This document shows positions 25,870-33,895 of a stretch of 64,000 nucleotides of DNA, one piece after another. The translations under genes were made by a program, and so were the position numbers. The notes beneath the pieces were generated by a model. That model had not been told where the DNA came from. It made no database searches and saw only the letters and a program-made list of their open reading frames with translations. Origin of the DNA: Streptomyces sp. A 4/2 (lineage in GTDB: Bacteria > Actinomycetota > Actinomycetes > Streptomycetales > Streptomycetaceae); the NCBI RefSeq assembly GCF_940670765.1, contig NZ_CALNVW010000046.1, positions 62,001 to 126,000 on the forward strand, read 5' to 3'. Each line of letters starts with the position of its first letter. Position 1 is the first letter of the stretch.

Positions 25870-26520
25870 TCAGACGTCGGCCGCGACGCTGAGCGCCGCC
25901 CCGAGGGCTTGTTCGAGGAGAGGAAGAGGGCTCCCCTGGCAGGTGCCAAGCGTTACAGGTCGCTCGGCCGGAGTGGCCAGGTCCCAGCCGTGGGGCTGGA
26001 GACGAAGTACGAGACAAGGCTGGGGATGGTCGCCGAACCGCAGCGGCCCGGTACGGGGCGGCATGACGCGCACTCGCAGACCGGACAGCGGCACGTCCTT
26101 CGATCGAGCGGTGCGTACCGCAGCGCCGATGTGGTCGAGTTCCCGGGCAACCGCTACCACCTCTTCCGGGGTTGGCGTGCGCTCAACCCACCAGTTGATG
26201 TTGACGGGTTCCTTGCCCGGCTGGCTGTCCAACCACGCCAGTGCGGGGTGCACGCTCTGCATCCACGCGCGCATCGCGGTCCATGCGTGGCGCCGGTCGT
26301 CTCCACGGCGCCGCTCCGTCCACCAGCGGAAAATACCTTCCGTTCCCCCGTGGGCCAGAGCCGCGGCACTCTGGGCCGCGATGGTCCGCTCTTCCAGGTC
26401 CCTGACCTCGTCCTCCAGGGTCTTCACCCGGGCACGCGCGGTGTCGAGCTCGGCTCGGGCGACGTCGAGCCGCTCGCCGAGGCGGGCCGGATCTTCGGTC
26501 AGGTTCACTGAATCAGCCAT
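25870..26520 (-). CDS. Hypothetical coiled-coil protein
   Basis: A 216-residue protein with an N-terminal coiled coil (LDVARAELDTARARVKTLEDEVRDLEERTIAAQ, residues ~15-50, heptad pattern) and a C-terminal folded region with several Trp (IFRWWTERR, NINWWVERTP) and VARELDHIGAAVRTARS. ATG 26520 follows GGAAGAAGAGG on the minus strand. Driven by promoter P4. Function unknown; the coiled coil suggests oligomerisation. Confidence 0.7.
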   Translation of the reverse strand: MADSVNLTEDPARLGERLDVARAELDTARARVKTLEDEVRDLEERTIAAQSAAALAHGGTEGIFRWWTERRRGDDRRHAWTAMRAWMQSVHPALAWLDSQPGKEPVNINWWVERTPTPEEVVAVARELDHIGAAVRTARSKDVPLSGLRVRVMPPRTGPLRFGDHPQPCLVLRLQPHGWDLATPAERPVTLGTCQGSPLPLLEQALGAALSVAADV

Positions 26521-26826
26521 CTGCTGCTGCCTCTTCTTCCGAGTCGGGTGCCAGCACCTCCTGGTGCAGAGCGCCGAGCTCCGATCGTTGTCCGTACGCA
26601 TTGGGTTCGGCCCGGGACCGTTCACCGAGGAGGGCTGCTCCATCCGGCGTTTACCTGGCGGGTTAGGCCCGGGGCAGGCCGATAGCTAGAGATTAACCTT
26701 ACTCGTAGACTTAAGCAACAGACTCTTTCGTGTTGGCGTCCCGTGAGGGCAGCCGGTCCCGGATGGGGCCGCCGTCGGTTCCGCCCGGCCGTGGCTGCCG
26801 GGCGCTGTTCTGCGAGGATCGGCGGC
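26521..26826. other. Divergent intergenic region with P4
   Basis: About 300 bases between the minus gene at 25870 and the plus gene at 26827. It holds shared promoter P4 and its leader; nothing else recognisable. No separate plus-strand promoter is obvious. Confidence 0.5.
26690..26718 (-). promoter_or_regulatory. Shared promoter/operator copy P4
   Basis: Read on the minus strand: TTGCTT (26718-26713), 17-bp spacer beginning AAGTCTACGAGT, TAATCT (26695-26690). It points at the gene starting at 26520, 170 bp away. Confidence 0.75.
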
Positions 26827-27480
26827 GTGGAAGAGACGCGAGCCCGTCCCGGGTGGAAACAGGTCCCGGTGCCGCCGGCGGTGGCCGGCCTCCCCCGCGA
26901 CGGGCGGGGATATCCGGTGGGCTGGGCGACGCTGTGGGAGCCCCGCGACTCTCCGGGCCGGCCTTCGGTGATCCGCAGCCCCGAGGAGGGTGCGGTGCTG
27001 TGGTGCTACTGCGCGACCGGCACCGGCGCCCCGCTGCTGGGACAGGTGTGCCCGCGGCGTCAGCGCACGGCGATGGCCCGGCGGCGCTGCCAGCTGTGCG
27101 GTACCTCGATCAGCCGGGACGTGAAGGCGGTCTTCATCGCCGGCTGGTCGGAGGGGAAGGCCGCCCAGCTCGTACGAGAGCCACCGCTGCACGCGGCCTG
27201 CGCCGCCTACGCCGCCCGCGTCTGCCCCCGCCTGGCGGTCGGGGACCGTGCAGGGGCGCTGCACGTCGCCGAGGCATCGTCCTACGAGCTGTTCGAGGAG
27301 CGGGTCCGACCCAGCGGTCCGGACCCGGTGGCGGACATGCTCAGGGAGGTGTTCCCCCTCGGGAGTCGTTCGGCGCTGCGGTTCGGCGCGCTGGAGAACC
27401 TGTTGGCCGCTCCCGCGGGTACCTGGGTGCCCTTCGCCACGTGGTTCGCCGGCCTTCCCTCGTCCGGCTCCCCGCGTTGA
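26827..27480 (+). CDS. Zinc-ribbon-type protein (paralogue 1 of 3)
   Basis: A 217-residue protein, GTG 26827. Centre has RRRCQLCGTSI, then PLHAACAAYAARVCPRL: the CxxC...C...CP(R/H)L pattern shared with the proteins at 39012 and 62044. C-terminal half is different. Probably a small treble-clef or zinc ribbon that binds nucleic acid or protein. Unknown role. Confidence 0.65.
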   Translation: MEETRARPGWKQVPVPPAVAGLPRDGRGYPVGWATLWEPRDSPGRPSVIRSPEEGAVLWCYCATGTGAPLLGQVCPRRQRTAMARRRCQLCGTSISRDVKAVFIAGWSEGKAAQLVREPPLHAACAAYAARVCPRLAVGDRAGALHVAEASSYELFEERVRPSGPDPVADMLREVFPLGSRSALRFGALENLLAAPAGTWVPFATWFAGLPSSGSPR

Positions 27481-27505
27481 CCCTGCGGGTTCGCGGCGGG
27501 CACGG

Positions 27506-27841
27506 TCAGGGGCCGCGCCAGTCGGAACGGACCTCGTCCAAGATGTGCCCGAGCCACCACAGGCGGGCTGGGTTCTTCCGCCAGTACTTGCGGGCCAGCC
27601 ACCGGTACCGGCCGGGGCGGAGCCGTCCCACCGGCGCGGGCAGGCGCAGCCGCGTCATCTGCTCCAGCGGGCGCTCGCGGTACTCGTGGGAGGCGTTCCA
27701 GGCGTCCAGCTCCGCATCGCCGGTCGGGTAGCGGGGGAAGGCGGAGATCCCGCGCCGGGCGCAGAAGCCGCTCCAGGCGCGGAGCAGCTCGGCGTCGTAG
27801 GTCTCGGGGGCGCCGCCGTGGTGGAAGCGGAATCGGGGCAT
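27506..27841 (-). CDS. Hypothetical basic protein
   Basis: A 111-residue protein, ATG 27841 on the minus strand after AGGAAAGG. It is rich in Arg, Trp and Tyr (RYRWLARKYWRKNPARLWWLGHIL). Last gene of the minus-strand group 27506-29587 and probably nucleic-acid-binding by charge only. Confidence 0.6.
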   Translation of the reverse strand: MPRFRFHHGGAPETYDAELLRAWSGFCARRGISAFPRYPTGDAELDAWNASHEYRERPLEQMTRLRLPAPVGRLRPGRYRWLARKYWRKNPARLWWLGHILDEVRSDWRGP

Positions 27842-27885
27842 GGGCCTTTCCTCGGCGGGTGGTTGGGGCGGTTGCCCGGTCGCGG

Positions 27886-28056
27886 TCAGCGGTCCTGGCT
27901 CTGGGCGGCTTGGGCTCGGCGGGCGGTTTCGCAGAATGAGGGCAGGCACGGCACTTCCCGTACTCGGTAGCGGCTCCAGAGGAGGCGGTGATCGCACAGG
28001 TGGCGTTTCGTGTCGCCGTGGATGCAGCGTTCAGCGATGTGCAGGTGGGGCGGCAT
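27886..28056 (-). CDS. Small Cys/His protein
   Basis: A 56-residue protein found by its strong site (CAGGAGCCGCC before ATG 28056). Contains HIAERCIHGD, HLCDHRLLW and VPCLPSFC: four Cys and five His, consistent with a metal-binding fold. Same direction as its neighbours. Confidence 0.55.
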   Translation of the reverse strand: MPPHLHIAERCIHGDTKRHLCDHRLLWSRYRVREVPCLPSFCETARRAQAAQSQDR

Positions 28057-28078
28057 GGCGGCTCCTGTTGGTGCGGCG

Positions 28079-28110
28079 GGGCCCGGCGGGGGTAGTCGCC
28101 GGCCGGGCCC
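28079..28110 (-). terminator. Hairpin, likely terminator for the GNAT gene
   Basis: GGGCCCGGC (28079-28087) pairs with GCCGGGCCC (28102-28110). It lies just after the stop of the gene at 28119 on the minus strand. Confidence 0.55.
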
Positions 28111-28118
28111 GGTGGGGG

Positions 28119-28814
28119 TCAGTACCGGAGGCGGGTGCCGTCGAACACGGCGTCGGCCGGGAGAGAGGCGCCGGGCACCAGGCCGGTGATGACCTGATGG
28201 GGAGCGCCGGGTACGTCGGCGAGGCGGACCGCCGGGTGCAGCGGCTTGGCCGACATGCGGGTGTCGTCCGTGGTCATGCCGATGAGGCGCTGCTGCGGGA
28301 GGTGGACCAGGAGGGCGTCCCCGATGGTGTAGCCGTGGCGGCGGTAGAAGTCGTCCAGGGCAGGCTCGTGGTTGACCGTCATCAGGCCGTACCGGGCTCG
28401 TGCGAACCGCTGTTCGGCGGCGTCGATCAGGGCGGCGGCCACTCCCCGACGGCGGTGGCCGGGGTGGACGGCCATGCCGTTGATCATGCCCATGCGGCCG
28501 ACCAGCCGCTCCAACAGGGGAAGGCTGTCGATGCCGGGGTGGGTGAACAGCCACCTCGGCGGGCCGCCGAACAGCACGCCGATGAGGTTGCCGGTACGGC
28601 TGTCCTCGGCGACCAGGGCCAGGTTCCGGTCGTGGGAGAGGGGCGGCAAGGGCGGTGAGGCCAGGACGTCACGCGCCAGGCCGAAAGGGTCCGGGTCGAG
28701 GGGATCGGCGAGGGCGATCACCGGCATGAAGGCGTCGGTGTCGGCGGGGCGGGCGTCGCGCACGGTGAACGCGGCGCCGTCGGACGAAGGTCGGGGGACG
28801 GAAGACGGTGCCAT
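28119..28814 (-). CDS. GNAT-family N-acetyltransferase
   Basis: A 231-residue protein with a GNAT fold: VRDARPADTDAFMPVIALA (beta1-alpha1), NLALVAEDSRTGNLIGVLFGG, the acetyl-CoA-binding motif MAVHPGHRRRGVAAALIDAAEQRF (~110-135) and the NHEPALDDFYRRHGYTIGD motif. About 50 residues longer at the C-terminus than a minimal GNAT domain. Acetylates an unknown amine. ATG 28814; the other start signal is GGAG upstream. Confidence 0.85.
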   Translation of the reverse strand: MAPSSVPRPSSDGAAFTVRDARPADTDAFMPVIALADPLDPDPFGLARDVLASPPLPPLSHDRNLALVAEDSRTGNLIGVLFGGPPRWLFTHPGIDSLPLLERLVGRMGMINGMAVHPGHRRRGVAAALIDAAEQRFARARYGLMTVNHEPALDDFYRRHGYTIGDALLVHLPQQRLIGMTTDDTRMSAKPLHPAVRLADVPGAPHQVITGLVPGASLPADAVFDGTRLRY

Positions 28815-28855
28815 GACAGAGGGCTCCAGGGGAGGGGAAAGGAGGGTGAGCGTGG

Positions 28856-29587
28856 TCAGCGGGAGGCGCGGCGGTCCAGGGCGCGGACCACGCTGGCGAG
28901 GGCGTAGTCGGAGACGGTGCGCATCGGGTCGCGGGTGGTGCCGCGCTGGGGGTCGTAGGCGTACACCCGGGCCTTCGCGTCGAAGGAGCGCATCAAGGTG
29001 ACGGCCGCCTCCAGAAGCTGCGCCTCGTCGGGCAGGCTGCCGAAGTCCGGTTCGGTGTGCAGAGCAGCGAAGCGGCGCCGGTCCGCGAACGGGAACTCGC
29101 CCCGGTGCATCCGGCCCGGGACGAAGCCCCACTGCTCGTGGAAGCCGTCCCAGTAGGCATGAACGGCGGCGGAGGGGTGGCCCTCGTAGAGCTCGCGGGT
29201 GATCGTGGCGCCGGGGTCGCCGAGCAGCCAGGTGATGCGGTGGGGCTTGTCCCACATGGCGCCGCTGTCGATGAAGAGGCTGTTGGTGGGGGCCGTGGCC
29301 GTCCAGACCTCCGGCTCGGTCCACTCCCCGCCGTCCGCACCGGGAAGTTCCTTGGGGCCCACCCCGGCGACGACTGCCGTACTCGTTCCGTCGCCGTTGT
29401 CGCGCAGCCAGGCGTATTCGCCGGCGGTGGCGGTGAACCCGGGCCCGGGGCTCCACTGCGGGGCGTCGGGGAACGCCGCTTCGGCGAAGGAGAGCACGAC
29501 CGTGACGCGGCCGCGACGGTCGAGGCGGCGGGGGTTCCAGGTCTGGTTGATGGCGGCCTCGATGTGGCGGCGCAGGCTTCGCTTCAT
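28856..29587 (-). CDS. Hypothetical protein
   Basis: A 243-residue protein, ATG 29587 after GAGGAGTTCC. Begins with MKRSLRRHIEAAINQTWNPRRLDRRGRVTVVLSF; the rest has many aromatic residues (FTATAGEYAWLRDNGDG, HAYWDGFHEQWGFVPG). No motif of an enzyme. First gene behind promoters P5 and P6. Confidence 0.65.
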   Translation of the reverse strand: MKRSLRRHIEAAINQTWNPRRLDRRGRVTVVLSFAEAAFPDAPQWSPGPGFTATAGEYAWLRDNGDGTSTAVVAGVGPKELPGADGGEWTEPEVWTATAPTNSLFIDSGAMWDKPHRITWLLGDPGATITRELYEGHPSAAVHAYWDGFHEQWGFVPGRMHRGEFPFADRRRFAALHTEPDFGSLPDEAQLLEAAVTLMRSFDAKARVYAYDPQRGTTRDPMRTVSDYALASVVRALDRRASR

Positions 29588-29714
29588 GTGCGGGAACTCC
29601 TCGGCTGGAACAGGGCGCGGCGCGGGACGAGCGGACGCGCGCCGGTGAGGGCAGGCCGGGCCGAGAAGGGTCATCGGCGTTCGGTCGGCTGCCGCCTCGT
29701 TCGGCGACATCCAC

Positions 29715-29744
29715 ACAGTAACCCAGATTCGTAGAGTTAAGCAA
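29715..29744 (-). promoter_or_regulatory. Shared promoter/operator copy P5
   Basis: Minus strand: TTGCTT (29744-29739), 18-bp spacer starting AACTCTACGAATC, TACTGT (29720-29715). Drives the minus-strand group starting at 29587. Confidence 0.7.
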
Positions 29745-29758
29745 TCTCGCCAAGACTC

Positions 29759-29787
29759 TTGACCTTCATTAATCTCACTCATAGAGT
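29759..29787 (+). promoter_or_regulatory. Rightward promoter overlapping operator of P6
   Basis: TTGACC (29759-29764), 17-bp spacer, TAGAGT (29782-29787). Its -10 box is inside the P6 palindrome (ACTCATAGAGTTAG), so the same bound protein would affect both directions. Reads into the gene at 29899. Confidence 0.5.
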
Positions 29788-29794
29788 TAGGCAA
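29766..29794 (-). promoter_or_regulatory. Shared promoter/operator copy P6
   Basis: Minus strand: TTGCCT (29794-29789), 17-bp spacer starting AACTCTATGAGTG, TAATGA (29771-29766). It is tandem with P5, 50 bp apart, and weaker by its -35. Confidence 0.65.
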
Positions 29795-29898
29795 TCACGC
29801 CGGGGCGTCTTCGCCTCGTACTCTCAGCACGCCGCCGGGCCGCCGGACCTCCGCGCAGGCCCTGCCGCCCTGGCACACACCCCTGAGGACCCTTCTTC

Positions 29899-30477
29899 AT
29901 GCTCTCCGTGCACCCCTGGGATCACGACCAGGCCATCGCCGCGCTCGCAGCGCCGGGTGGTACGGGCGACCGGCACCGCTGGCAGGTCGCCGACACCGGC
30001 CGCACCTTCGCCGTCCACGGCTCCCACGCCTTCCCCGGACACCCCATGTACGACATCTACGAGACGACCGACGGCGCCCCGCCGGTCCCGGCCGCCCGCC
30101 TCGCGCAGCTCCACTCGCTCATGCGGGCCCGGCTGCTGATCGCCAAGCTCGCGCGCCCCGCCTTCACCGCGAACTGGACGGTGTGGGAGACGGCCCTCGT
30201 CGTCGGCGAGGGCATCGACCTTGCCACCGCTCCCGTCCGCGAGCGCGGCACCTGGACCTTCACCTTCGACTACGCCCTGGACACCGAGCGCGAGGGCTAC
30301 CGGTACGACGCACAAGGTCCCCTCCTCGAAGCGGCGTTCCAGGCCGCCGCCGACTTCTTCCACGACAACGAAGTGACCGACCCCGAGGCCAGCGAGGACG
30401 GCGTCCTCGGCATCGTCCTGGCCTCCTACGCCCGCCGCGGCCCCGTGCCCGGCCGGACGGCCGGAGCCCAGACGTGA
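29899..30477 (+). CDS. Hypothetical protein
   Basis: A 192-residue protein with an aromatic-rich N-terminus (HPWDHDQAIAALAAP) and helical segments; the centre has ARLLIAKLARPAFTANWTVWETALVVGEG. No family recognised. First of three plus-strand genes; its stop overlaps the next GTG. Confidence 0.65.
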   Translation: MLSVHPWDHDQAIAALAAPGGTGDRHRWQVADTGRTFAVHGSHAFPGHPMYDIYETTDGAPPVPAARLAQLHSLMRARLLIAKLARPAFTANWTVWETALVVGEGIDLATAPVRERGTWTFTFDYALDTEREGYRYDAQGPLLEAAFQAAADFFHDNEVTDPEASEDGVLGIVLASYARRGPVPGRTAGAQT

Positions 30478-30953
30478 CGGCCCGCTGGCGGCGGATGGAC
30501 CGCACCGCCATGACCGGCTCCCTGGTGAACTGGCCGATCCTCCTCGACAGCTACGGAGGCTGCGGCACCAGCGTCTACGCCGTGTGGCCCGAGGCGCCCG
30601 ACGAGCCGATGCTGGTCTGCTCCCCCGGCCTGCTGCTGCACGCCCAGCTGCAGGAAGAGCCCATCGGCGAACCCGGCCCGTGGGCGGCAGTCTTCCCCGA
30701 CCTCGACAACGGCGACCCCGAGGCCGCCGAGCGCTCGACCGGCCTCCTGGCCGCCCTCCTGCTGGGCACCACGGGCGCGAGCTGGGCGCTGCGCGAACCG
30801 GACGCTGACCCGGCCACACCGATCGCCGAGTGCTTTGCGGGCTTCTGGACCGCGAGCCCGCAGGACCTCACCGCCGCAGGCCGCGCGGTCGTGGACGCCC
30901 TCACCCAGTCCTACGGCCGTCCCCCGGTGCTCCTGACCGCCCAGGACACCTGA
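30474..30953 (+). CDS. Hypothetical protein
   Basis: A 159-residue protein starting at GTG 30474 (GTGA overlap) or ATG 30495. Contains SYGGCGTSVYAVWPEAPDEPMLVCSPGLLLHAQLQ and LLAALLLGTTGASWALREPD; a compact alpha/beta look. No motif. Function unknown. Confidence 0.6.
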   Translation: MTARWRRMDRTAMTGSLVNWPILLDSYGGCGTSVYAVWPEAPDEPMLVCSPGLLLHAQLQEEPIGEPGPWAAVFPDLDNGDPEAAERSTGLLAALLLGTTGASWALREPDADPATPIAECFAGFWTASPQDLTAAGRAVVDALTQSYGRPPVLLTAQDT

Positions 30954-30985
30954 CCCTCCCCCAACTCCCGACCGGAGAACCGAAC

Positions 30986-31627
30986 ATGATCCAGCAGCCC
31001 ACCCCCGAGACCCGCCCAGCCGCGACGCCTTTCGTCGAACTGATCGGCATCAGCGCCTCGTTCACCCCCCTCGAACTGGAGGGCCTCGTGCGCACCGCAG
31101 CCGAAGCCGTCCACGGCGACCTGGACGATCTCAGCACCCGCCAGCACGAGCTGGCCGCCCGCGCCCACGCGCTGATGGCCGAGGAGGCCGAGCAGGCCGC
31201 CGACGCCGACGCCGACGAGGAGTCACCGGCCGCCGGCTACACCCGGATGCTCGCCCTCCAGGAGTTGCTGCGCGTCGAGGCCGAGGACGCCGCCGAGGAG
31301 TTCACCGCACTCCTGCGCGTCCTGTTCCCCCACGCCGCGCACGTGGTGCTGCAGGTCCGCGGCAACGACACCTTCACCCTGGACCGCGCGGTCACCGCCG
31401 ACGGGACGATCATCCACGACTTCGACGAACCGCTCCCCGCCCTGCCCGAGGACCTGGCCCGCGCCTGGGGCAAGGACCCGCGCTACTCCCTCGACCTGGA
31501 CCACATCGTGGGCGACCTCAAGGCCGCCGGAGTCACCTTCGGCGACCTGCCTGAGACGGCCCGCGACCTCGACGTCGACGACCGGTACGAGTACCTGCCC
31601 TCCATCGACCTGGGAACCGGCGCATGA
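30986..31627 (+). CDS. Hypothetical acidic helical protein
   Basis: A 213-residue very acidic protein (ADADADEESP at ~75), helical, with an alternating DLxxLS/ARxH pattern early. ATG 30986 after CCGGAGAAC. Third gene of the 29899 group. Unknown. Confidence 0.65.
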   Translation: MIQQPTPETRPAATPFVELIGISASFTPLELEGLVRTAAEAVHGDLDDLSTRQHELAARAHALMAEEAEQAADADADEESPAAGYTRMLALQELLRVEAEDAAEEFTALLRVLFPHAAHVVLQVRGNDTFTLDRAVTADGTIIHDFDEPLPALPEDLARAWGKDPRYSLDLDHIVGDLKAAGVTFGDLPETARDLDVDDRYEYLPSIDLGTGA

Positions 31628-31810
31628 CGAGATCACCCCTCGCGCCCCCAGCCGTCGGCACACCGCCCACCGGTCCTGCTCCGTCAACCGCAGCATCGTG
31701 ATCCCGATCCGGGCCGCGCGCTGCACCCGCGCCTCCTTCTTCCGCCGCTTCCCCTCCGTGGGTGGCGCTTCGTGTTCCCGTTCCACCACCTTGTGAGAGG
31801 ACCAACTGTT

Positions 31811-32449
31811 GTGACCCGCCTGATCAATACCGGAAGCCACGCCCGCCAACTCCTGAGCCAGGACGCCCGCGTCGCCATCGGGGCCGCCCTGGTCGCGCTG
31901 GAACATCAGTTCCACGAGTCCGTCGCCTGGGGCAGCCTGCCGGTCACCTGGATGCAGATCCGCCTTCCGCATCCGGAGATGGTCGATCCACAGCCCGCCA
32001 GCCACGCGGTCGCGGTCGAGGACATGGACGTCCCGGCCTGGGCCCGCGAAGGCGGGCCGAAATTCGAGAGTGCGATGGAGGAGTACGGGCAGGCACTGCT
32101 CGACGAGTCCGCAGGTCTGGGCGCAGATTCCAGGAGCGACCCGATGGGCCCGGTCGTAGGGCTGCTCGCCCTGGCCGAACGGTGGGCGCTCGACCGGGGC
32201 GGACTCATCGAAGGCGTGGACATTCTGGACACTCCCGGGGCCAAGCAGCAACGCAACCTGACCGCGGTGCTGGCCGACGGTACGGTCCTGGTCGTCACCC
32301 GCACCGCGGGTGAGCCGACGACACACCGCTCCCAGAACCACATCTCCCGGTGTACCCGCGGCCGCACTCTGGCTCCCGCGCTGTGGCTGATGGGACAGGG
32401 AACGGGCGTCTTCCCGCTGGAGATGCCCCCGCCGGTGGAGCGCGTGTAG
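31811..32449 (+). CDS. Hypothetical protein
   Basis: A 212-residue protein, GTG 31811 after GAGAGGACC. Its N-terminal two thirds look helical; the C-terminal third has TVLVVTRTAGEPTTHRSQNHISR and hydrophobic ends. It is preceded by a 183-base gap and followed by a strong terminator, so it is last in its unit. Confidence 0.65.
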   Translation: MTRLINTGSHARQLLSQDARVAIGAALVALEHQFHESVAWGSLPVTWMQIRLPHPEMVDPQPASHAVAVEDMDVPAWAREGGPKFESAMEEYGQALLDESAGLGADSRSDPMGPVVGLLALAERWALDRGGLIEGVDILDTPGAKQQRNLTAVLADGTVLVVTRTAGEPTTHRSQNHISRCTRGRTLAPALWLMGQGTGVFPLEMPPPVERV

Positions 32450-32462
32450 AGGGGTCGTCCGG

Positions 32463-32486
32463 CCCGGGGCGCTGGAGCGCCCCGGG
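32463..32486 (+). terminator. Hairpin terminator
   Basis: Perfect 11-bp stem (CCCGGGGCGCT) with a 2-nt loop, 14 bp after the stop at 32449. Confidence 0.85.
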
Positions 32487-32547
32487 TGTGGGGCGAAGTC
32501 CGGGGATCGTCTGGTGCCGGGCTTGTCCGAGCGGCAACAATGACGGC

Positions 32548-33132
32548 ATGCGTTTCGACCTGACCGATCTGCTGCACGCGACCGCCGAGGTGCTGGACGC
32601 AGCCGGCCCGCTGGAGCCCCTGCGGCTCGCGCTCGCCGGCCGAGACGTGCAGGTCACCTTCGCGGAGTTCACCACGATGGCGGACCAGCGCAGCAGCGTC
32701 GACCGGCTGGCCGCGGCGACCGGGGCCGACCCGGTGCTGTCCGAGCTCGGCGCGCGTGCCTACACCTACACCCTGACCGCGGACCTGCCCGGCGGGATGG
32801 TGCTGGTCGCGGGAACGCACCCGACCCTGAACCGGTCCCGCCCCGAACGCTCGACCTCCACCGCCGCCACCGCGGCGCTCCTGCGGGCCCTTGTGCCCTG
32901 GGCGCAGACCCTGGCCGGCCTGCCGGTCTCGGTCAGCGGGCTGGAGGTCACCGACACCGCGCACCGGTTAGGAGTACAGCTGCTCGTCGACGGCGCCGAC
33001 GACCCCAAGGCGGCGATGGTCGCGGCCTCGACGGGGGTCACCGCGCTACGCACCGCCCCCGCCGTCCCGTTCGGGATCGACGGCCGCGGACGCCTGCCGT
33101 CCGGGCACCCGGTGCTGATCAGCGTCATGTAG
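32548..33132 (+). CDS. Hypothetical protein with a TTA codon
   Basis: A 194-residue protein, ATG 32548. Alpha/beta pattern (VQVTFAEFTTMADQ...MVLVAGTHPTLN...ATAALLRALVPW). It has a TTA leucine codon at 32968-32970 (codon 141). In Streptomyces that codon needs the bldA tRNA, so translation may be limited to late growth. Function unknown. Confidence 0.65.
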   Translation: MRFDLTDLLHATAEVLDAAGPLEPLRLALAGRDVQVTFAEFTTMADQRSSVDRLAAATGADPVLSELGARAYTYTLTADLPGGMVLVAGTHPTLNRSRPERSTSTAATAALLRALVPWAQTLAGLPVSVSGLEVTDTAHRLGVQLLVDGADDPKAAMVAASTGVTALRTAPAVPFGIDGRGRLPSGHPVLISVM

Positions 33133-33229
33133 AGGAGCCTCGGCCACCCGCCACGCGGAAGTGTGTACCTGAGTGGACACTCGACAGGGCCGTGTGTACC
33201 TTCATGCTCACTTACCGTGAACATGCGAG

Positions 33230-33895
33230 GTGGCTGTGCCCGTACCCTTCGACCAGGTCCTGCCCGCCGGGGACATCCCCGATCTCGAGGACGCCCCGCT
33301 GTGGCGCGATACGCGGGGCCGGCCCCTGCACAGGCAGTGGGGCGGTGCGATCTACGAGGTCCGCAACCACCTCGACGGCTGCATCGTGGTGTGCCGCACT
33401 GCCGAGCCGACGGCGACCAACTACCCGCTGGCGCAGGAGGCCGAGTACGCCTTCTACCGCGCCCTGGCCGGTACCGTGTTCGCCGACGCGGCGGTCAGCA
33501 AGGGCTGGGACGCGGACAACCGGGCGGCGGCCGGCGCGGAGTCCGGCGGGGACCGGTGGGCCGCGGCCTGGGTCAGCAACGGGGTGCCGGGCTTCACCGA
33601 GCACGACACCTGGGACGGCGCCCACCGCGCCGCGGCCGAGCGGCTGGACGAGATGGCCAACGGCCTTGTCCTGACGGGGGACACCCTCACCGCGCAGATC
33701 GCCAGCGCCCACCTGAGGCGCTGCGCGAACCAGGTCCGGGACGTTGTGCTGACCGCCGAGCTGGGTGACGCGGTCCGCCGGGGCAAGGCCTGGATGCAGG
33801 AGGAGCGGCTCGTCAAGCAGATCGCCGCCGGCCTGGAGATCAACCGCCGCTTCCTCTACCGGGTGTTCGACGGCACGGAATGGCGCCGGCGGTGA
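33230..33895 (+). CDS. Hypothetical protein
   Basis: A 221-residue protein, GTG 33230. Features: NHLDGCIVVCRTAEPTATNYPLAQEAEYAFY at ~45, then a helix-rich C-terminal half (LDEMANGLVLTGDTLTAQIASAHLRRCANQV, RRGKAWMQEERLVKQIAAGLEINRRFLYRV). The last part looks like a helix-turn-helix. Upstream is a repeated GTGTGTACCT (33161, 33191), possibly an operator. Overlaps the next gene by 16 bp. Confidence 0.6.
   Translation: MAVPVPFDQVLPAGDIPDLEDAPLWRDTRGRPLHRQWGGAIYEVRNHLDGCIVVCRTAEPTATNYPLAQEAEYAFYRALAGTVFADAAVSKGWDADNRAAAGAESGGDRWAAAWVSNGVPGFTEHDTWDGAHRAAAERLDEMANGLVLTGDTLTAQIASAHLRRCANQVRDVVLTAELGDAVRRGKAWMQEERLVKQIAAGLEINRRFLYRVFDGTEWRRR

Larger units (their letters stand above)
29588..29898. other. 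Divergent control region with P5, P6 and rightward promoter
   Basis: About 300 bases between divergent genes, holding three promoter-like elements at 29715-29794 (see the separate entries). The rest is leader sequence without a recognisable gene. Confidence 0.6.
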
